This document shows, piece by piece, positions 25,401 through 37,676 of a DNA stretch of 64,000 nt. The stretch covers positions 12,126,118 through 12,190,117 of the forward strand of contig OZ038320.1 of NCBI GenBank assembly GCA_964035795.1, read 5' to 3'. The notes under the pieces were generated by a model. It did not search any database, was not told where the DNA came from, and saw only the letters and a list, made by a program, of their open reading frames with translations. Source of the DNA: Pterobdella sp. o SKG-2022 (taxonomy: Eukaryota; Annelida; Clitellata; Hirudinida; Piscicolidae). Every line of letters starts with the position of its first letter. Within the stretch, counting starts at the first letter, position 1. Both the position numbers and the translations under genes were made by a program.

Positions 25401-28400
25401 CTTAATTTTATTTCATTTTTAAAAGGTGTGTAATATGTTAAAAGACAAAAACAAACGAATGAATGAAATAACCATCAGTCTCTTCCAGCCATTCAGACCC
25501 ATGCTGGCTGAACGTTTGGACCCCTTCCAAGTCTGTATAATCTGTGGTCATAACTTGTCATCGTTAAAGTTTATTTGTTTCACTTATTTTACAGAAATAT
25601 ATATCTTCAAATACTAAACATTAAACTAGTTAATTTAAAAATTTTTAACATTATACTAAAGGTAGGTTAAGAGTAATTTTCATGCTAATTAAGTTTTTCA
25701 ATTTTTTCGTTATTGTTAAACGCCTAAGGTCTTTGAAAGAAAATGCTGAAATAAGCTGGCAAATAACATTAAATATATTTCAAACTATTAATGTTTGAGA
25801 GTTCATTAAGTTTCGAAACACAAAGGTGGAACAAACGTTAGGAGATGGAGGCTACATGGTAGAGACGAAATGGGATGGTGAGCGTGTGCAAATGCATAAG
25901 TGTGGCACTGACTTCAAGTACTTCTCGAGGGGGTCAGATCATTAAATGTTCATAATCCATATGTAGCTATAACACTAATCATGAAGATGATTGGCTCATG
26001 AATAGATTTTTCTTTTTTAATTATTCTTATCGTTATGTGCTGTAGGTGTGTGATATAAAAATACTTTTCAGTTAGATGAAAAATTTTTAATGTTCATTGC
26101 TTTTTTAATTTAAAATCATTTATTCAAAATTATTCATTAAATTTTACATTTTCAGTGGCAACGAGTATTCCCACGTTTATGGTGCGAATGACAACAATGG
26201 AAATCTGACTCCGTATATATGCAAAGAAGGCTTCATTGATGGGGTAGATAGCTGTATTCTGGATGGTGAAATGATGGGGTATGACCACAACAATAAGTTG
26301 ATCGGTATGTAGTCCTGATGCATTCTTCAATAAATCTGTTATTTCATCAACAGTTCTATGAGTTATATCTACTTGATCTTTGATAAAAGTAATCAGTACA
26401 AAATGGTTTTGTTAATTAATAATGTCAATCAAATTCTCTGTATAGCTTTTTTTTCCTTACTAAGAGTGAAGTTTTTTAAAATCTATTGAAGTCATTCCAT
26501 TCACTTGAAGAGGAAGAAGGGTGCAAACAATGTCTGACTTTTAGTCATGCGATATAAGTGTTTCTTATTCTCTTTTGGCCTACAAAGGTTCTTGCAAACA
26601 AAAAAATACTAATTTGCGCGCTTGGAGGATTTATTGAAGCTACGTTCCAAATGTTCAAACCACCCCTGGTACAAAGAAGTATCACAACATCTCAATGCCA
26701 AGTTTTTTAAAAACGAATCAGACGAAAATTATTTGATTTTGTAGCTCATTTCAAGCAATCGTTCTACTTAATACTTTTCTCTACATTTATTGACTTATTT
26801 TATAATTATGAAGATATTGAAATTAATATATTAAATCATATAATATACTATATTTATAATTGTCAGGGACAAAAGGGGATCATTTTGATATAAAATCGTC
26901 CAAAGCTATCGCATTCACCTACCGACTTCCTCACATAAAGAGTGAACCAAAGAACAGTGAGGATGAAAATGATGATGATAATGAAGAAGAGTTTCAAAAA
27001 AATTTTGGTGTTAAAGTTGAAAGTGAAAATGTCGGTGAAAACAGTAAGGGCACAAGCGTTATTTACCAACCGTTGTACGTTGTTTTCGATATATTATACT
27101 ACAATGAAGAGGTTTTAACCAATAAAGCTTACGAGGAAAGAAGGAAAATTCTGGAAAGAATTATAAAAAACGTACCAGATAGGTTCATAATTACAAATTC
27201 TACTTTCAAAAAAACTAAGTTAGTTGACTTTCAGTGAATTCTTATTAAATCTTTTGATTTTTACATTATTTTTTCACTAATTAATTATAAATAAAATTAA
27301 TGAATCCATTGTCATACTAGTTTATCATTGGAATGGTAGTCATAATTGCTTCAAGTTCAAACCAAACTGCATTTATCGTATAACTTTGTCTATTTGATGA
27401 GCAAAGGATAAATTTATCCAACACATTTTAAACAAGTCATTCATTTTAATGACCTCACATCAAATTAAATGCTGCTTGGCAGCTATTATGGTAGTTTGTA
27501 TCTCTACCTAGTCGCTATTGACTTACCTTGTTACTATTGGTTATTATACATTGCTATCAGGCATAATGCAATACATTATGATTCAATAACCAGTGAAGAA
27601 TGCATAGAAAGCCTGAATAACTCCATAAAAAACCGAGAAGAAGGTCTCATACTGAAAGATCCTTACTCCACTTATATACCCAACAAGCGCAACGGCAGTG
27701 GATGGTAATAATTTGAAAGTGTAAATGCTAGTGTATCAAAGACAAATAATAGTTAATATTTAGTTTGATTATAATATGAAGAAGGTATCATATGTTAAAA
27801 TATATAATATAAAATACTACAACTAAAAGAATGTAAATTCACAAAAGCACATTGTTAAAGGTACAAGATCAAGGCAGACTACTTGCATGGACTGATGACA
27901 GAGTTAGATGTGGTGGTATTGGGTGCAACTGATGGTGATGCTATATTGAGGAATTTTGTCTGTGGAGTGGCCAAGGAAGCTAACTCTCATTTGAGTGAGC
28001 CTCAGCAGTTCTATACTTTTTGTACTGTAAGTTTCTTTTTAAAAGTTTTGTTTGGTTGATATATAACTAGTTTACTTCAACAATGTCGTTTTTAACCCAA
28101 TCAAAATTAAAGTTATTTTTAAAAAATTTGAATTACATAGTAGCTAATTCATTATTATTATCACATGAAGTATAATTTTTTGTTTATGGATTCCTACTGG
28201 ATAGGTTCGAAATGGATTCACAAACAAAGAGCTAAGGGATTTGAATGATAAACTACGGCCCCATTGGCAGCCTTTTGAGAAGCATCAGGCGCCCATCTGG
28301 TTGAAAACCTCTGAAAAGAGTAGCAAAAAGAAAATGAAATTGGTAATTGACCATCCTTCAAATTCTGTCATCTTGCAGGTTGGTTCTAGTAATTGGTCAA

Positions 28401-30442
28401 CATTCTTATATTCAGTTAATTTCCATTTTTTGCAAAATATAGGTTATAGAAATTATTTGATTGATTGGTTGGTATAAATCCTATTTAATTACTTAACTAG
28501 GTTAAAGCGGCAGATCTAATTGATTCAGACAATTACTCCACTGGCTGCACTTTGAGGTTGAGTTTTGTAATATCGATCAAGTATTCGATAAGGATCAACT
28601 ATGCATCTGAAATTAATTAAAAAAAAAATTAATTTTACATTACATCATTTTAATGACTTTTTCAAGTAAATTATAACTAAATGCTTATAGGTTCTCTCGG
28701 GTACAAGCAATTAGATATGACAAGCCTTGGATGGATTGTCTTACTTTGGAACAGCTTCACAATATTAAAGAGGTTTTTATTATTCTTTATAAACACTGGT
28801 CATGCAAGCTTTTATGAATAATCATCATTTATTTAATCAAAAACTTCACCATATTTATTATTCAAATGAAGGAAACATCAGGAAAGTTGGTGAGAAGTGA
28901 GTTGAAGATGGAGGAGGAAGGGAAGGGGAGGATCAAGCGTAAGAGGGCCATTGAGGCTGGAGGTCGTAAGAAGGTGCTGATCGATGAGAGGTTTGTAGGA
29001 GTCGATGCTGCAGATATATTGAAGGTTCGTTCACTGGTAATTGAACAGATGAGGTTTTAATGATTGTATGGGAGATGTGTATTGTTACTTAATGGTTAAC
29101 TAGTGTTGATGCTTAGTGATAATCATTAATTAAGTCAATAATAATAACATGGAGATTTTTCATGTTTCCAGTCTGATAGCTGTCGTATCTTCGAAGGAAA
29201 AGAATTTTGTATCATAGGAGATTATAAAGAAACCGATGATCACAATGAAGCTGCTTTTGAACAAAAAATTGTTGGTTTACCTATTGATGAAGATACTACA
29301 GATGAGAATGAGTTGATGAATAAAAAGGAATGGATGCGGAAGGAAATGGAGGAATCAGTGCTGAGGTTCCATGGATCTGTGGTGCAAAACCCTGGTAAAG
29401 TCTCATTGTATACTAATTGATTTGTAACAATATTGATCTTCAAAAGAATTGCTTTGAAGGATTTAGTTCTTTTTGTTATATTTTTTCCAATTCACTTTTA
29501 TTTTTTCAAATTATGCAACTGAAACTTAACATCAGGAGCAAGCACTCACTGCGTGGTGGCAGGCAAAATTATATTGAAAGTTAAAAACCTTATAAAATCT
29601 CGGGTAAACGTGGTAAGTGCTGATTGGTTGATAGAATGCATACGTCAAAAGCGCTTATTAGCGTGGAAGCCACATCATATGATTTCATGCAATGATGAAG
29701 TGCAAAAGAATTTATTGGAGGATCATGATGCTTATGGGGATAGTTACACTGAAGATGTGGACTGGAAAAGCTTGGATAGAATATTCAGGAAGATGGAGTC
29801 AATGGGAGATTGTGATGTGGAAGTTCGTGTGCGTCAGTTGGGATTGTTTGTCATCTGATTTTTGTTTATATTTACAGGAATTGAATATGGAACTGCCTTC
29901 AGATTTCGTATTTTCTCTTTTCTTTAATTGCGGGTTATGTTTTGAGATATTAATATCAATTATAGCGGATCGGTATGAGTTTACGATCTACCAAAGTTCA
30001 AAATATTTTGTTTCATGTTTAAATAAAATTAAAATATTGTGATTCAGACTTCGAGTTTGTAGATTATCTTCGGAAGTTTCACCAATGGCCACAAGGCTGT
30101 TTCTTCTCTATGGAGGCACTTTATGCAACGATGATGATGATGATGAGGATGCTTATGTCTTAGTCAACAAAACGTTAATATGTTTTAATGTTTGTTTTGC
30201 AAGTATTAAATTAATTGAGTGTTGCTGACATTTGGAGATGTCGGAGCAAAAGTTAAGAATATTTTCGAACTTATAATAAAAATGAAATCAATATTTTTTA
30301 GTGCTAGCTGATAATCTGAGTTCGTTTTGTTTTCAGTTTAAAAAAAGATCTCAAAAATAAAGTTAAACTCAAGGAAGAGTGGGTCTGGGACTGTGTCAAA
30401 GTCAACGCAGTGGTCGATGTGGCTAACTATTTGAAGTTTTGA
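22459..30442 (+). CDS. LIG4: DNA ligase IV, complete (984 aa, 22 exons)
   Basis: ATP-dependent ligase of non-homologous end joining; partner XRCC4; nuclear. Exons: 22459-22635, 22735-22812, 22969-23064, 23275-23364, 23600-23656, 23854-23931, 25152-25244, 25426-25530, 25826-25932, 26156-26304, 26867-27218, 27561-27704, 27861-28026, 28205-28378, 28501-28556, 28691-28772, 28872-29024, 29172-29394, 29536-29822, 29878-29933, 30048-30173 and 30337-30442 (2955 nt). The amino-terminal domain has DSFFPAMRLLLPFLDKERN. The adenylation motif is VETKWDGERVQMHK with its Lys at residue 273, the same number as the human active-site Lys. Further motifs are CILDGEMMGYD, NREEGLILKDP, WYKIKADYLHGLMTELDVV and GCTLRFSRV. 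Two BRCT domains follow (about 720-880 and 908-984), the first with WLIECI, the last ending LKEEWVWDC. Start: first in-frame ATG; the upstream frame has none. The exon 17 donor could instead lie 12 nt downstream. An acidic run (DDDDDED) sits inside BRCT2, and the inter-BRCT linker is short (human protein: 911 aa). Confidence 0.93.
23932..25151. other. LIG4: Ligase IV intron 6, largest intron of the gene
   Basis: 1.2 kb with a locally higher GC content around 24170-24700, unlike the other introns. This may be old transposon sequence, but no protein motif is convincing on either strand. Confidence 0.35.
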
Positions 30443-30839
30443 TTAATTCTTATTGAGAGGTTTAAAAAGTGTAAAGATTTCATCAAATTTAATTGAAAAA
30501 GTTGATTATGAAGTAATTAAAATTTTTAATAACCATTTTCGTCATTCAAGTCCTTTTACATTGGCATGTTTCAATAATACCCCTAAATTTTGTAAAGAAT
30601 ATATCACTTTTCACAAGTATTAATACATTGAAAAACTATATTAAATTTAAAAATTATTTTGCATTTTTCAATGTAACTTAATCTCTCCATACTGCAGCTA
30701 GTGTTGTTTTGTTTTTATCGATTTTTTATTTTTAACTATCAAAATTTTTCAACTTTGTTTTTTTTAAATGATTAATTTAATTCAAATTCATAACAATTAT
30801 GTTGATAGGATTCTGTTTTTCAATAATTTATATACAGCA
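30443..30839. other. Ligase IV 3' flank
   Basis: AT-rich. I see no canonical AATAAA in the first 200 bases after the stop, and no other feature before the gypsy-class remnant begins. Confidence 0.35.
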
Positions 30840-31904
30840 TCCGCTCTGTTTTTCCATTTCTACCTGTTTGATTAACCTTTTCTTGTCGAGTCGGTTAGTG
30901 GTTTGGTTATAGTCGCATAGTGTGGAATGAACTCTGTAGAATCCGGCTCGGCCTAAGAAAGATCGGATTTCTTTCTTGGTCTTAGGTTCTGGGGCTTTGC
31001 GTATTTTCTTGATATTTTCATCTTGCGGGGTCTCAACCCCGTGAATAAACGATGTTCAAGAAATTCAATAGAATTGGTACCCAAAACACATTTTCTTCGT
31101 TTAGCAGTCAATCAAGCTTTCTTTCTTCTGGTGAACAATTCTTTCAACGTATTCATATGTTCCTTCCAAGTTTCGGTATATACCAAAATTTCATCAACAT
31201 AGTTATCAACACCCTCCATTCCATTAATGAGTTTTCTTATAGCCCTCACTAAAGTTGCTCCAAAATTCACCAAAGAAACGGAGTTCTGATAAATTCGAAA
31301 GAACCATCGTGTGTCATAAAAGCTGTTTTTTCTATGTCGTTTTGAGCAACGGGAATCTGCCAGTAACCTCTACACAGATGAATTTTACTATAGTCTTGGC
31401 TGTAGATAGTTTACGAAACAATTTTGAAATAGAAACCATCGGTTCCGAATCAAACACCGTGATCCGATTCAACTTTCTAAAGTCACAGCACATCCTGTTA
31501 GTACCATTTTTTTTCTTCACAATCAACACAGAGCTAGCATAGTCCGAGTTGGATCTTCTAATCAACCCTATCTTCAACATATCAGTTATTTTTTTTTGAA
31601 AGTTTTCCTCACGGAATATGGCACTGAAAAGGGCTTTGATCTGACTGGAACCATACTCGTGAGCTTGATCTCATGCTCAATCAAATCAGTTGTTCCTGGT
31701 TTATTGGAGTAACTGAATTAAAATCATTGACCAGCTTCCCTAGATCTTTTTTTTGATTTTCGTCCAACGTATCTCCTAGATTCATATCTTCAGCAGAGTT
31801 CTTTGGCTGGTAACGATTAATTTCAGGTAGTTCTAAGATTTCATCATCACTTGAATCTTCTCCGTTTTCTATCACAGCTGTACAGACTGCTACCATAACA
31901 CTAG
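30840..31904 (-). pseudogene. Reverse transcriptase remnant of the gypsy-class element
   Basis: Begins with an acidic stretch (GEDSSDDEILELPEI), then DTLDENQKKDLGKLVNDF, then the RT amino-terminal blocks IGLIRRSNSDYASSVLIVKK and NGTNRMCCDFRKLNRIT (31580-31400). A deletion or shift follows. At about 31210-31050 the palm motif is VDNYVDEILVYTET, where the expected second Asp of YVDD is Glu. The connection region up to about 30840 is recognisable (LTDSTRKG). Not functional. Confidence 0.85.
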
Positions 31905-32460
31905 GGCCAAATCAAATATAATAGCTAAACACCATCGCAAATAAATCCCTAAAAATTGAGTCAGTTTCTACAGTTCTTTTATATATGATTAAAATATATT
32001 GCTCTATTGTTCATGTAACATTCATTCTCCATCTTTAGTAACAACTTAGTTGAAATACTCCAGTAGTAGTTTTCATTGATCAACGCCTTGTTTTCCGTTT
32101 TGTAGGATTCTAGATTTATCTTAAAGTCTAAAATTGATTTTGACTTGATAATTTTTAATGGTAATACATTTCAGTAGCTTTTTACTCTTTCAGGGACAAT
32201 GATTGGAATACTTTGCTTAACCCATTATTATTACTGCTCATGAAGTTGAATTTAGATAATAGATTATTTCTGTTATTGCCTACAGTTAGTATGTCAGATC
32301 TTACATCTGAGTAACTATTAATTATTTTATATACTTTTATTAAGTCTCCTCTAATACACCTCTCCGCCAAAGTTGTTAATCTTAAAACTTCCAGTCGTTC
32401 ACTATAAGTTAATGATTTTCTTTTTGTCAGAATTTTTTTTTCGATCATTTTCATAATATC
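31905..32460 (-). mobile_element. LINE 3' fragment inserted in the gypsy-class element
   Basis: The minus-strand frame 32454-32182 reads LTYSERLEVLRLTTLAERCI followed by RGDLIKVYKIINSYSDV. This is the characteristic tail of non-LTR retrotransposon ORF2 (after the RT), ending in QSLSLKE and then non-coding 3' sequence to about 31905. It lies between the gypsy integrase C-terminus and the MVAVCTAVIE stretch that precedes the gypsy RT, so it entered an already inserted element. The right-hand boundary is approximate, and no target-site duplication was established. Confidence 0.75.
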
Positions 32461-33600
32461 GTTTCAAAAAGTTTGAATGGAAAACTTTTTTTTCATTTTT
32501 TATATTCACGATGAAATTGTTAGCTCCAAAAAACTCATTAACGACGTATGGGCCTTTCCACTGGATTAAAAACTTGTTGCTGTCGGAAGTAAAACAAATA
32601 CCTTGTCTTTTCTATTAATAACTTTTCTTCTCGCTTTTCGCTCAAAGTATTTCTTGTACCGGTTTTGATAACTTTCCAAGTTCTTTCGTGCTATTTTCAG
32701 CATTTCTTCCGTTTTATCTCTTAGCTTGAAAAAATACTGGTATGTATTCATAACTTCCAGATCTTCGTCCTCAGAAATCCACAATTTTTTTTATAATGTG
32801 CGTTGGCTCGTGAAAAGTTCTGCCGTACAGCAGTTTGAATGGTGAGAAACCACTAGAATCTTGAAAAACTTCTCTGTAAACAAACAGGGCATTTATGTAA
32901 CGATGCCACTGTTTTGGCCGCTGACAAAACAATCTTCTCAGGATCTTCTTCAAAGTTTCATTTTACTTCTTTACTAGTCTGTTGCATTGAGGGTGGTCAA
33001 TTGTTTTATATTTAGCAAACAACACTTTTTACACATTGTGAAGTGAATTTAGTTCCTATATCAGTCAATAGTTCTTCTGGAACATCCAGACGACTGTAAA
33101 TATCAACCATAGCTTCTGCAACTGTTTCTGTATTAATGTTCTTTAAAGAAACTGCTTCAGGGTTGCATAATCAACTAGGGTTAGAATGTGGCGGTATCCA
33201 ACTTCGCTAGGTGGGTCGATCGGACCTACAAGGTCAACAGCTACTCGTTTGAAAGGTGTATCCATCAATGGTATCTCTTCAAGTGGCGCCTTTATACCCT
33301 TTCTCACAGGTATTGTCTTTTGGCATACGTCGCATGATTGACAAAACCTCTTGACGTCATCATGGATTCCGGGCTAGTAAAAACATAAAAAATTTTTCTT
33401 TACTTTTGGTTTTCCCTAAATGGCTACCAGTTAACGAGCTACGTGCCTGTTCCATTACCCTTTTTCTTAGGGAACCTAACACGACTAGTAGTCTTGATGT
33501 TGTTCCACAACCAGTCACGCAAACTTTGTAATGCAAACCTCTTTTTACCTCGAACCATTCTTTTTTTATCCTCAATTGTTTTTCTATTCTTTTTCACGCA
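32460..33600 (-). pseudogene. Integrase remnant of the gypsy-class element
   Basis: From right to left: an H2C2-like linker region around 33575-33360, then SCDVCQKTIPVRKG, VDLVGPIDPPSEVGYRHILT (integrase core start, about 33250), and the later core and C-terminal part WHRYINALFVYREV, DSSGFSPFKLLYGRT. A helical segment ending NRKDKVFVLLP and QWKGPYVV completes it. The reading frame is broken repeatedly. The C-terminal end at about 32460 is where a LINE fragment interrupts. Confidence 0.8.
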
Positions 33601-34099
33601 TTTTTCAGTGTTTCATCTTCTTTCTGTATCTTAAATAGCTCATCTTTCTCTATACTTGCATCAATAAGTTTTTTATTTTCAATTAAGAAACAAGCTTCAT
33701 CTTAGCTTTAGCTCTGGTCACAGCAGCATAAACTTCATCTTCAGATTTGTTTGATATTACCTTCTTTAATCTTTCACCAATTTTACAACCTTCCACATTA
33801 CCGATAACGAGGTCATATGGTTCCTACCATGTGCTTTTACTTCTGTAACAAACGGTGCTTGAACATTGATTTTCACCCGTGGAACTTCAACCCTTGACCC
33901 GTCTATAAACCGTATGTACCTATGACCACCAACAAATTTTTTGGGCCTAACCTTTTTTTCATTCACAATGATTGATGTACGCGAACTGCTTTATCCCCAA
34001 TCTTTCCATCAAAAATCAATAAATCTTTATTCTCATCAGAATAAGCATTGAGATCTTCAACTATCTCCTTGTTATATTTATTTTCAAACCGTACATACT

Positions 34100-35133
34100 G
34101 CTACATGGCTATCCTTCTTCCATTTTTCACACTTGAACCGTACAAATTGCAGAAGGGTTTCACATGCCCGAGCATACTGCAGCCGTGAAATTTCTCATTT
34201 GTAACTGGAGAATTTACAGTTTTATGGTTCGTTCTCTGGCAGTTATGGCAAGAGGTATAGGTCGTCTTTTTATGACGCTCCATATTCTGAAATGTAAAGT
34301 TTCCAAACTTCTTCTTAACCTCATGAAGATTTTTACCTCGAGCAGCCAAGAACTTATCAGTTACTTCACCAAACTCTTTCAGAGTCTTCTGTTTCTGTTG
34401 CTTTAGGTATATGCTGAGGCCTTAAGGGCAAACGCAGTGAAATTGTTTTTCGATCATCAAAGCCTGCGCGTGTTTGAAACTGGTAGCTTTCGCTAGTTTC
34501 CACCGTTTTTTCCAATATGTTTTTTAAACGTACTAAAAATTTTCTTGCACTTCCAACCATTTTCGGTTTCGTTTTCCGGAATTTTGTCTTGTAGTCATTT
34601 TCAATAAGGTCGCATCGGTCCAACAGCGCATTTCGAGAACAGTACAATCAAATGCTTCTGTTCCCGACAATCGCCAGTATACATCTAGAGCACGATCAGT
34701 TAGCAAAGCCGATAGGTAAGTCACCCATTTATCGTCAGACCATTCTATATTCTTGGCCTACCTTTTAAATTTTTGCAGATAGCTGTCGAGCTCATCTTGA
34801 CCGTCGATGAAAGAAGGAAGTTTAGGATTTTTGTTCGGGTGTACCATAAAAGAGGGTTTTGAGTCACTGGCATAATTGTCAGCTCTTAGCTTGGCCATCG
34901 TCAACTCATGGCCCCTGTCCCGCTGCTTTTGATCTGCTTCGAATTTCATTCTTTCCAATTCCATACGTTTTTATTCAGCTTCGTGGTCCCATTCCCGCTG
35001 CTTCTGTTAAGCATCATGAAGTCTCTTTTCGCGTTCGTTGGTAATTGACTCCTTCAAAAAATTTTGTAGCGACTCTCCTTCGTAGCCTAACGCTTTGTCG
35101 AGTTTTAAAAAATTTTCTGATTCATTTGACATT
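34100..35133 (-). pseudogene. gag remnant of the gypsy-class element
   Basis: Starts at 35133 with MSNESENFLKLDKALGYEG, shifts frame in a charged coiled-coil-like stretch (ELERMKFEADQKQRDRGHEL), then reads NPKLPSFIDGQDELDSYLQK and YLSALLTDRALDVYWRL. These are typical of gag of metazoan gypsy elements. A later segment (34349-34101) keeps Cys/His pairs (CHNCQRTNH, FHGCSMLGHVKPFC) resembling zinc knuckles. At least three frame breaks are visible. Confidence 0.8.
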
Positions 35134-37220
35134 GCTATACGGAATGTTGAAATTAGAAGATGATGATCCTGGTTTATCGGAATTCATATGTCACCACAAG
35201 TTATTCTCTTAAACAAAATCATTAAAAGCAAGAAATTTTTTAACAGCACTAATCATAACTAATTCAACAATATAAATAATAAAACGATTCACTTGAATAT
35301 TACATCGCAAAGTTACATTCTTTATCCACTACCAATTTTGGAAATTCTAGAACATTGTAATTACCGGAAGGTAACCTAACAATATATACTAAACTATTAA
35401 TTATATCCCATAAAGGAATTCAAAGTACATAATTAAAACCTAGTGGCTTAAATATTGTCCAGTAAATATAACCAACTAGATTTTTGTGAGATTTTCAACA
35501 ATGAAGTTCTTTAAAAGTTTCCAATAGTGCCTCTTGTTTTTTTATTTATTCATCACTGTATCTTTCTTATTTGATTTTGATTCTTTAAGCCATACATAAA
35601 TAATAAAATGAAAACACTTTTAGGAGTTTATTTTATTGCAGGAAGCTTTTCGTTAGATGAACTTACATTATTAAGTGGAGGTACAAATTTTATTAATGTA
35701 TTTACCTCCACTTAATAATGTAAGTTCATTTAACGAAAAGCTTCGCGGAATAAAAATAAACTATAAAAGTGTTTTAATTTGAATAATTCTTATTTGATTC
35801 TTCTAATTTTATCTTTGTTTCAATTTATTTATATAATTTCAATTGGATTTCATTTATATAAATCAAGTTTTACTTGGTGGTTATCGTACATTAAAGTTTT
35901 TTTTTGTGAAATTTAAGTAAAACTCATGCTTGTGGCACATTATTCATGTTTTTTCAAATGAGTCATGAAAAACAATGGCAAACTACAAGGCAAAAGAGGT
36001 TTCAAAACATTTCTTTTGTAAACTTTTGCAAGATTTCTAAATGTGGCTACTATTAGATTCACTTGAATAAAAACGGCTTTTTTTAAAATATGATGCTCAA
36101 CTAGGATCAAAAAAAGCACCTGTAACTAAAGACCATCTTACCATTATGAACAGTATTAAGCAGTAGAATCAGGTAGACTGATGGAGAATTGGTTTCAACA
36201 ATTTTTTCATTCAGAGAAAACTAAATGCTTTGTTGATGAAAAAATTGAAATTGGAGCTTTATCTTCCTATATAACTGGCTTCAAATTGTTTCCAAATCAG
36301 AATCGTGTCAAATAATTTGAAGAGTAAGTAATAAGAAAAGATCAGCGTGGTTTTGAAAATCTCCATTTGTTTTATTGATGAAAATATACGACTGAAGTTT
36401 ATGACCTTGTTCGACACATCAGTGAATAAAATTTATTGAAAAAGTTTTTATGAAGTTATAAAATTTTTTAACAAAAGAACATATAGATAATCAGTGTTAA
36501 GATGTGATAAAGTTGATGACTGAAGTCAAATTTATGGGCCTATGTGAGCATTTATCTCAAGACCAAACAACATTTGTAAGTTAAAATAGTGAATTGACCT
36601 GCTATTTTCAACATTCAGCTTTCAATTAAAACAAAATTAATTAATAATTCATTGTCTTTCAAATAGTCTAGTCAGCTGTTGAAAATATAGTAAGTTATTA
36701 AGAAAGTCGACCATTCGGTCGTCCTATCTGGGGTTCCTGTTGCGCAACTGATAGGTTTCACAAGGCGCTTCTCCATGTGGAACAAGAGTATAAGAATATA
36801 GTGAAATTTACATCAAATATTTTTATTTCAAAATACCAGTCTGTTTTTTTATAAATAATTTTATCTTTGACAATTTAAGATTGAGAAAAAGTTTAGTGTC
36901 TAATAAAAGAATGTTAATTTGTGTTCCTCCATTCGTTTACATTAAGATTGAACAAAAATATTATGTGACAAACAAGTTTTACTAACAAGAGTCAAATTTT
37001 CATGATACAATTTCACTTTTTAAAAAATAAAATTCTTTTATTAACATGAATTTTTTAATAACTTTAATAGTTTTTGTTTTGTGGGTTTTCAGCAGAACAA
37101 ATAGACTTATCAACAAGGCAACAAACACTATTGATCAATAAAATAAACGCTAACGATAATAACTAGAATGCGAAGCAAATCAAATTTTATAACGGACTGA
37201 GAAATGCCAAAGTTCATATA
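35134..37220. other. Intergenic, with one foldback element and otherwise unassigned
   Basis: AT-rich. Apart from the foldback at 35611-35775 I recognise nothing. A short GC-richer patch at 36700-36790 may be a fragment of another repeat. Confidence 0.35.
35611..35775. mobile_element. Foldback element 2 (MITE-like), about 165 bp
   Basis: Arms 35611-35685 and 35701-35775 are reverse complements over about 75 bp with a few mismatches and a spacer of about 15 bases. The outermost sequence is AAAACACTTTTA and the inner end is AAGTGGAGGTA. No coding capacity. Sequence is unrelated to foldbacks 1 and 3. Confidence 0.85.
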
Positions 37221-37420
37221 NNNNNNNNNNNNNNNNNNNNNNNNNNNNNNNNNNNNNNNNNNNNNNNNNNNNNNNNNNNNNNNNNNNNNNNNNNNNNNNN
37301 NNNNNNNNNNNNNNNNNNNNNNNNNNNNNNNNNNNNNNNNNNNNNNNNNNNNNNNNNNNNNNNNNNNNNNNNNNNNNNNNNNNNNNNNNNNNNNNNNNNN
37401 NNNNNNNNNNNNNNNNNNNN
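37221..37420. other. Assembly gap of 200 N
   Basis: A run of exactly 200 N, a conventional scaffold gap size, so its real length is unknown. It lies 256 bases upstream of the ATG of PanK-like copy C, so any 5' exon of that gene could be hidden here. Confidence 0.99.
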
Positions 37421-37676
37421 AATAGAAAAAAACAATTACTTGTGTGTTATATAAAGATTCCAAGATTAAGTAAAATGCTTTTCACAACTCGTAAGTTTTT
37501 GGGGTCGAACTGTCTGATTAAAGATACATGGTAAAATTATTTTTAAAATTTAATTAGTTTTGAATCTTTCAATACGAGCTCAATGTTTTATATCATTATC
37601 ATGACTTTTTGAATAAACTATTCTACAAAAGCTTTAATAGTAATCTGTATATACTTGAAATAAGCTTTCATTGCAG

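Larger units (their letters stand above)
30840..35133 (-). mobile_element. Decayed Ty3/gypsy-class retrotransposon, Gmr1-like domain order, no LTRs seen
   Basis: On the minus strand, from right to left, the domains are: gag (35133 to about 34100), a short stretch where protease is expected (33966-33766), the H2C2-type and core integrase region (about 33600-32810), integrase C-terminus (32790-32460), then after an insertion a reverse transcriptase (31896-30840). Having integrase before reverse transcriptase is the reverse of ordinary gypsy elements and is known from the Gmr1 group of Ty3/gypsy-class elements. All coding parts are broken by frameshifts and stops. No long terminal repeats flank it, so both ends appear lost. 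It sits between ligase IV and the third PanK-like copy. Confidence 0.85.

Noticed and set aside
37128..37463. ORFs spanning the run of N
   Set aside because: They are artefacts of translating the assembly gap.
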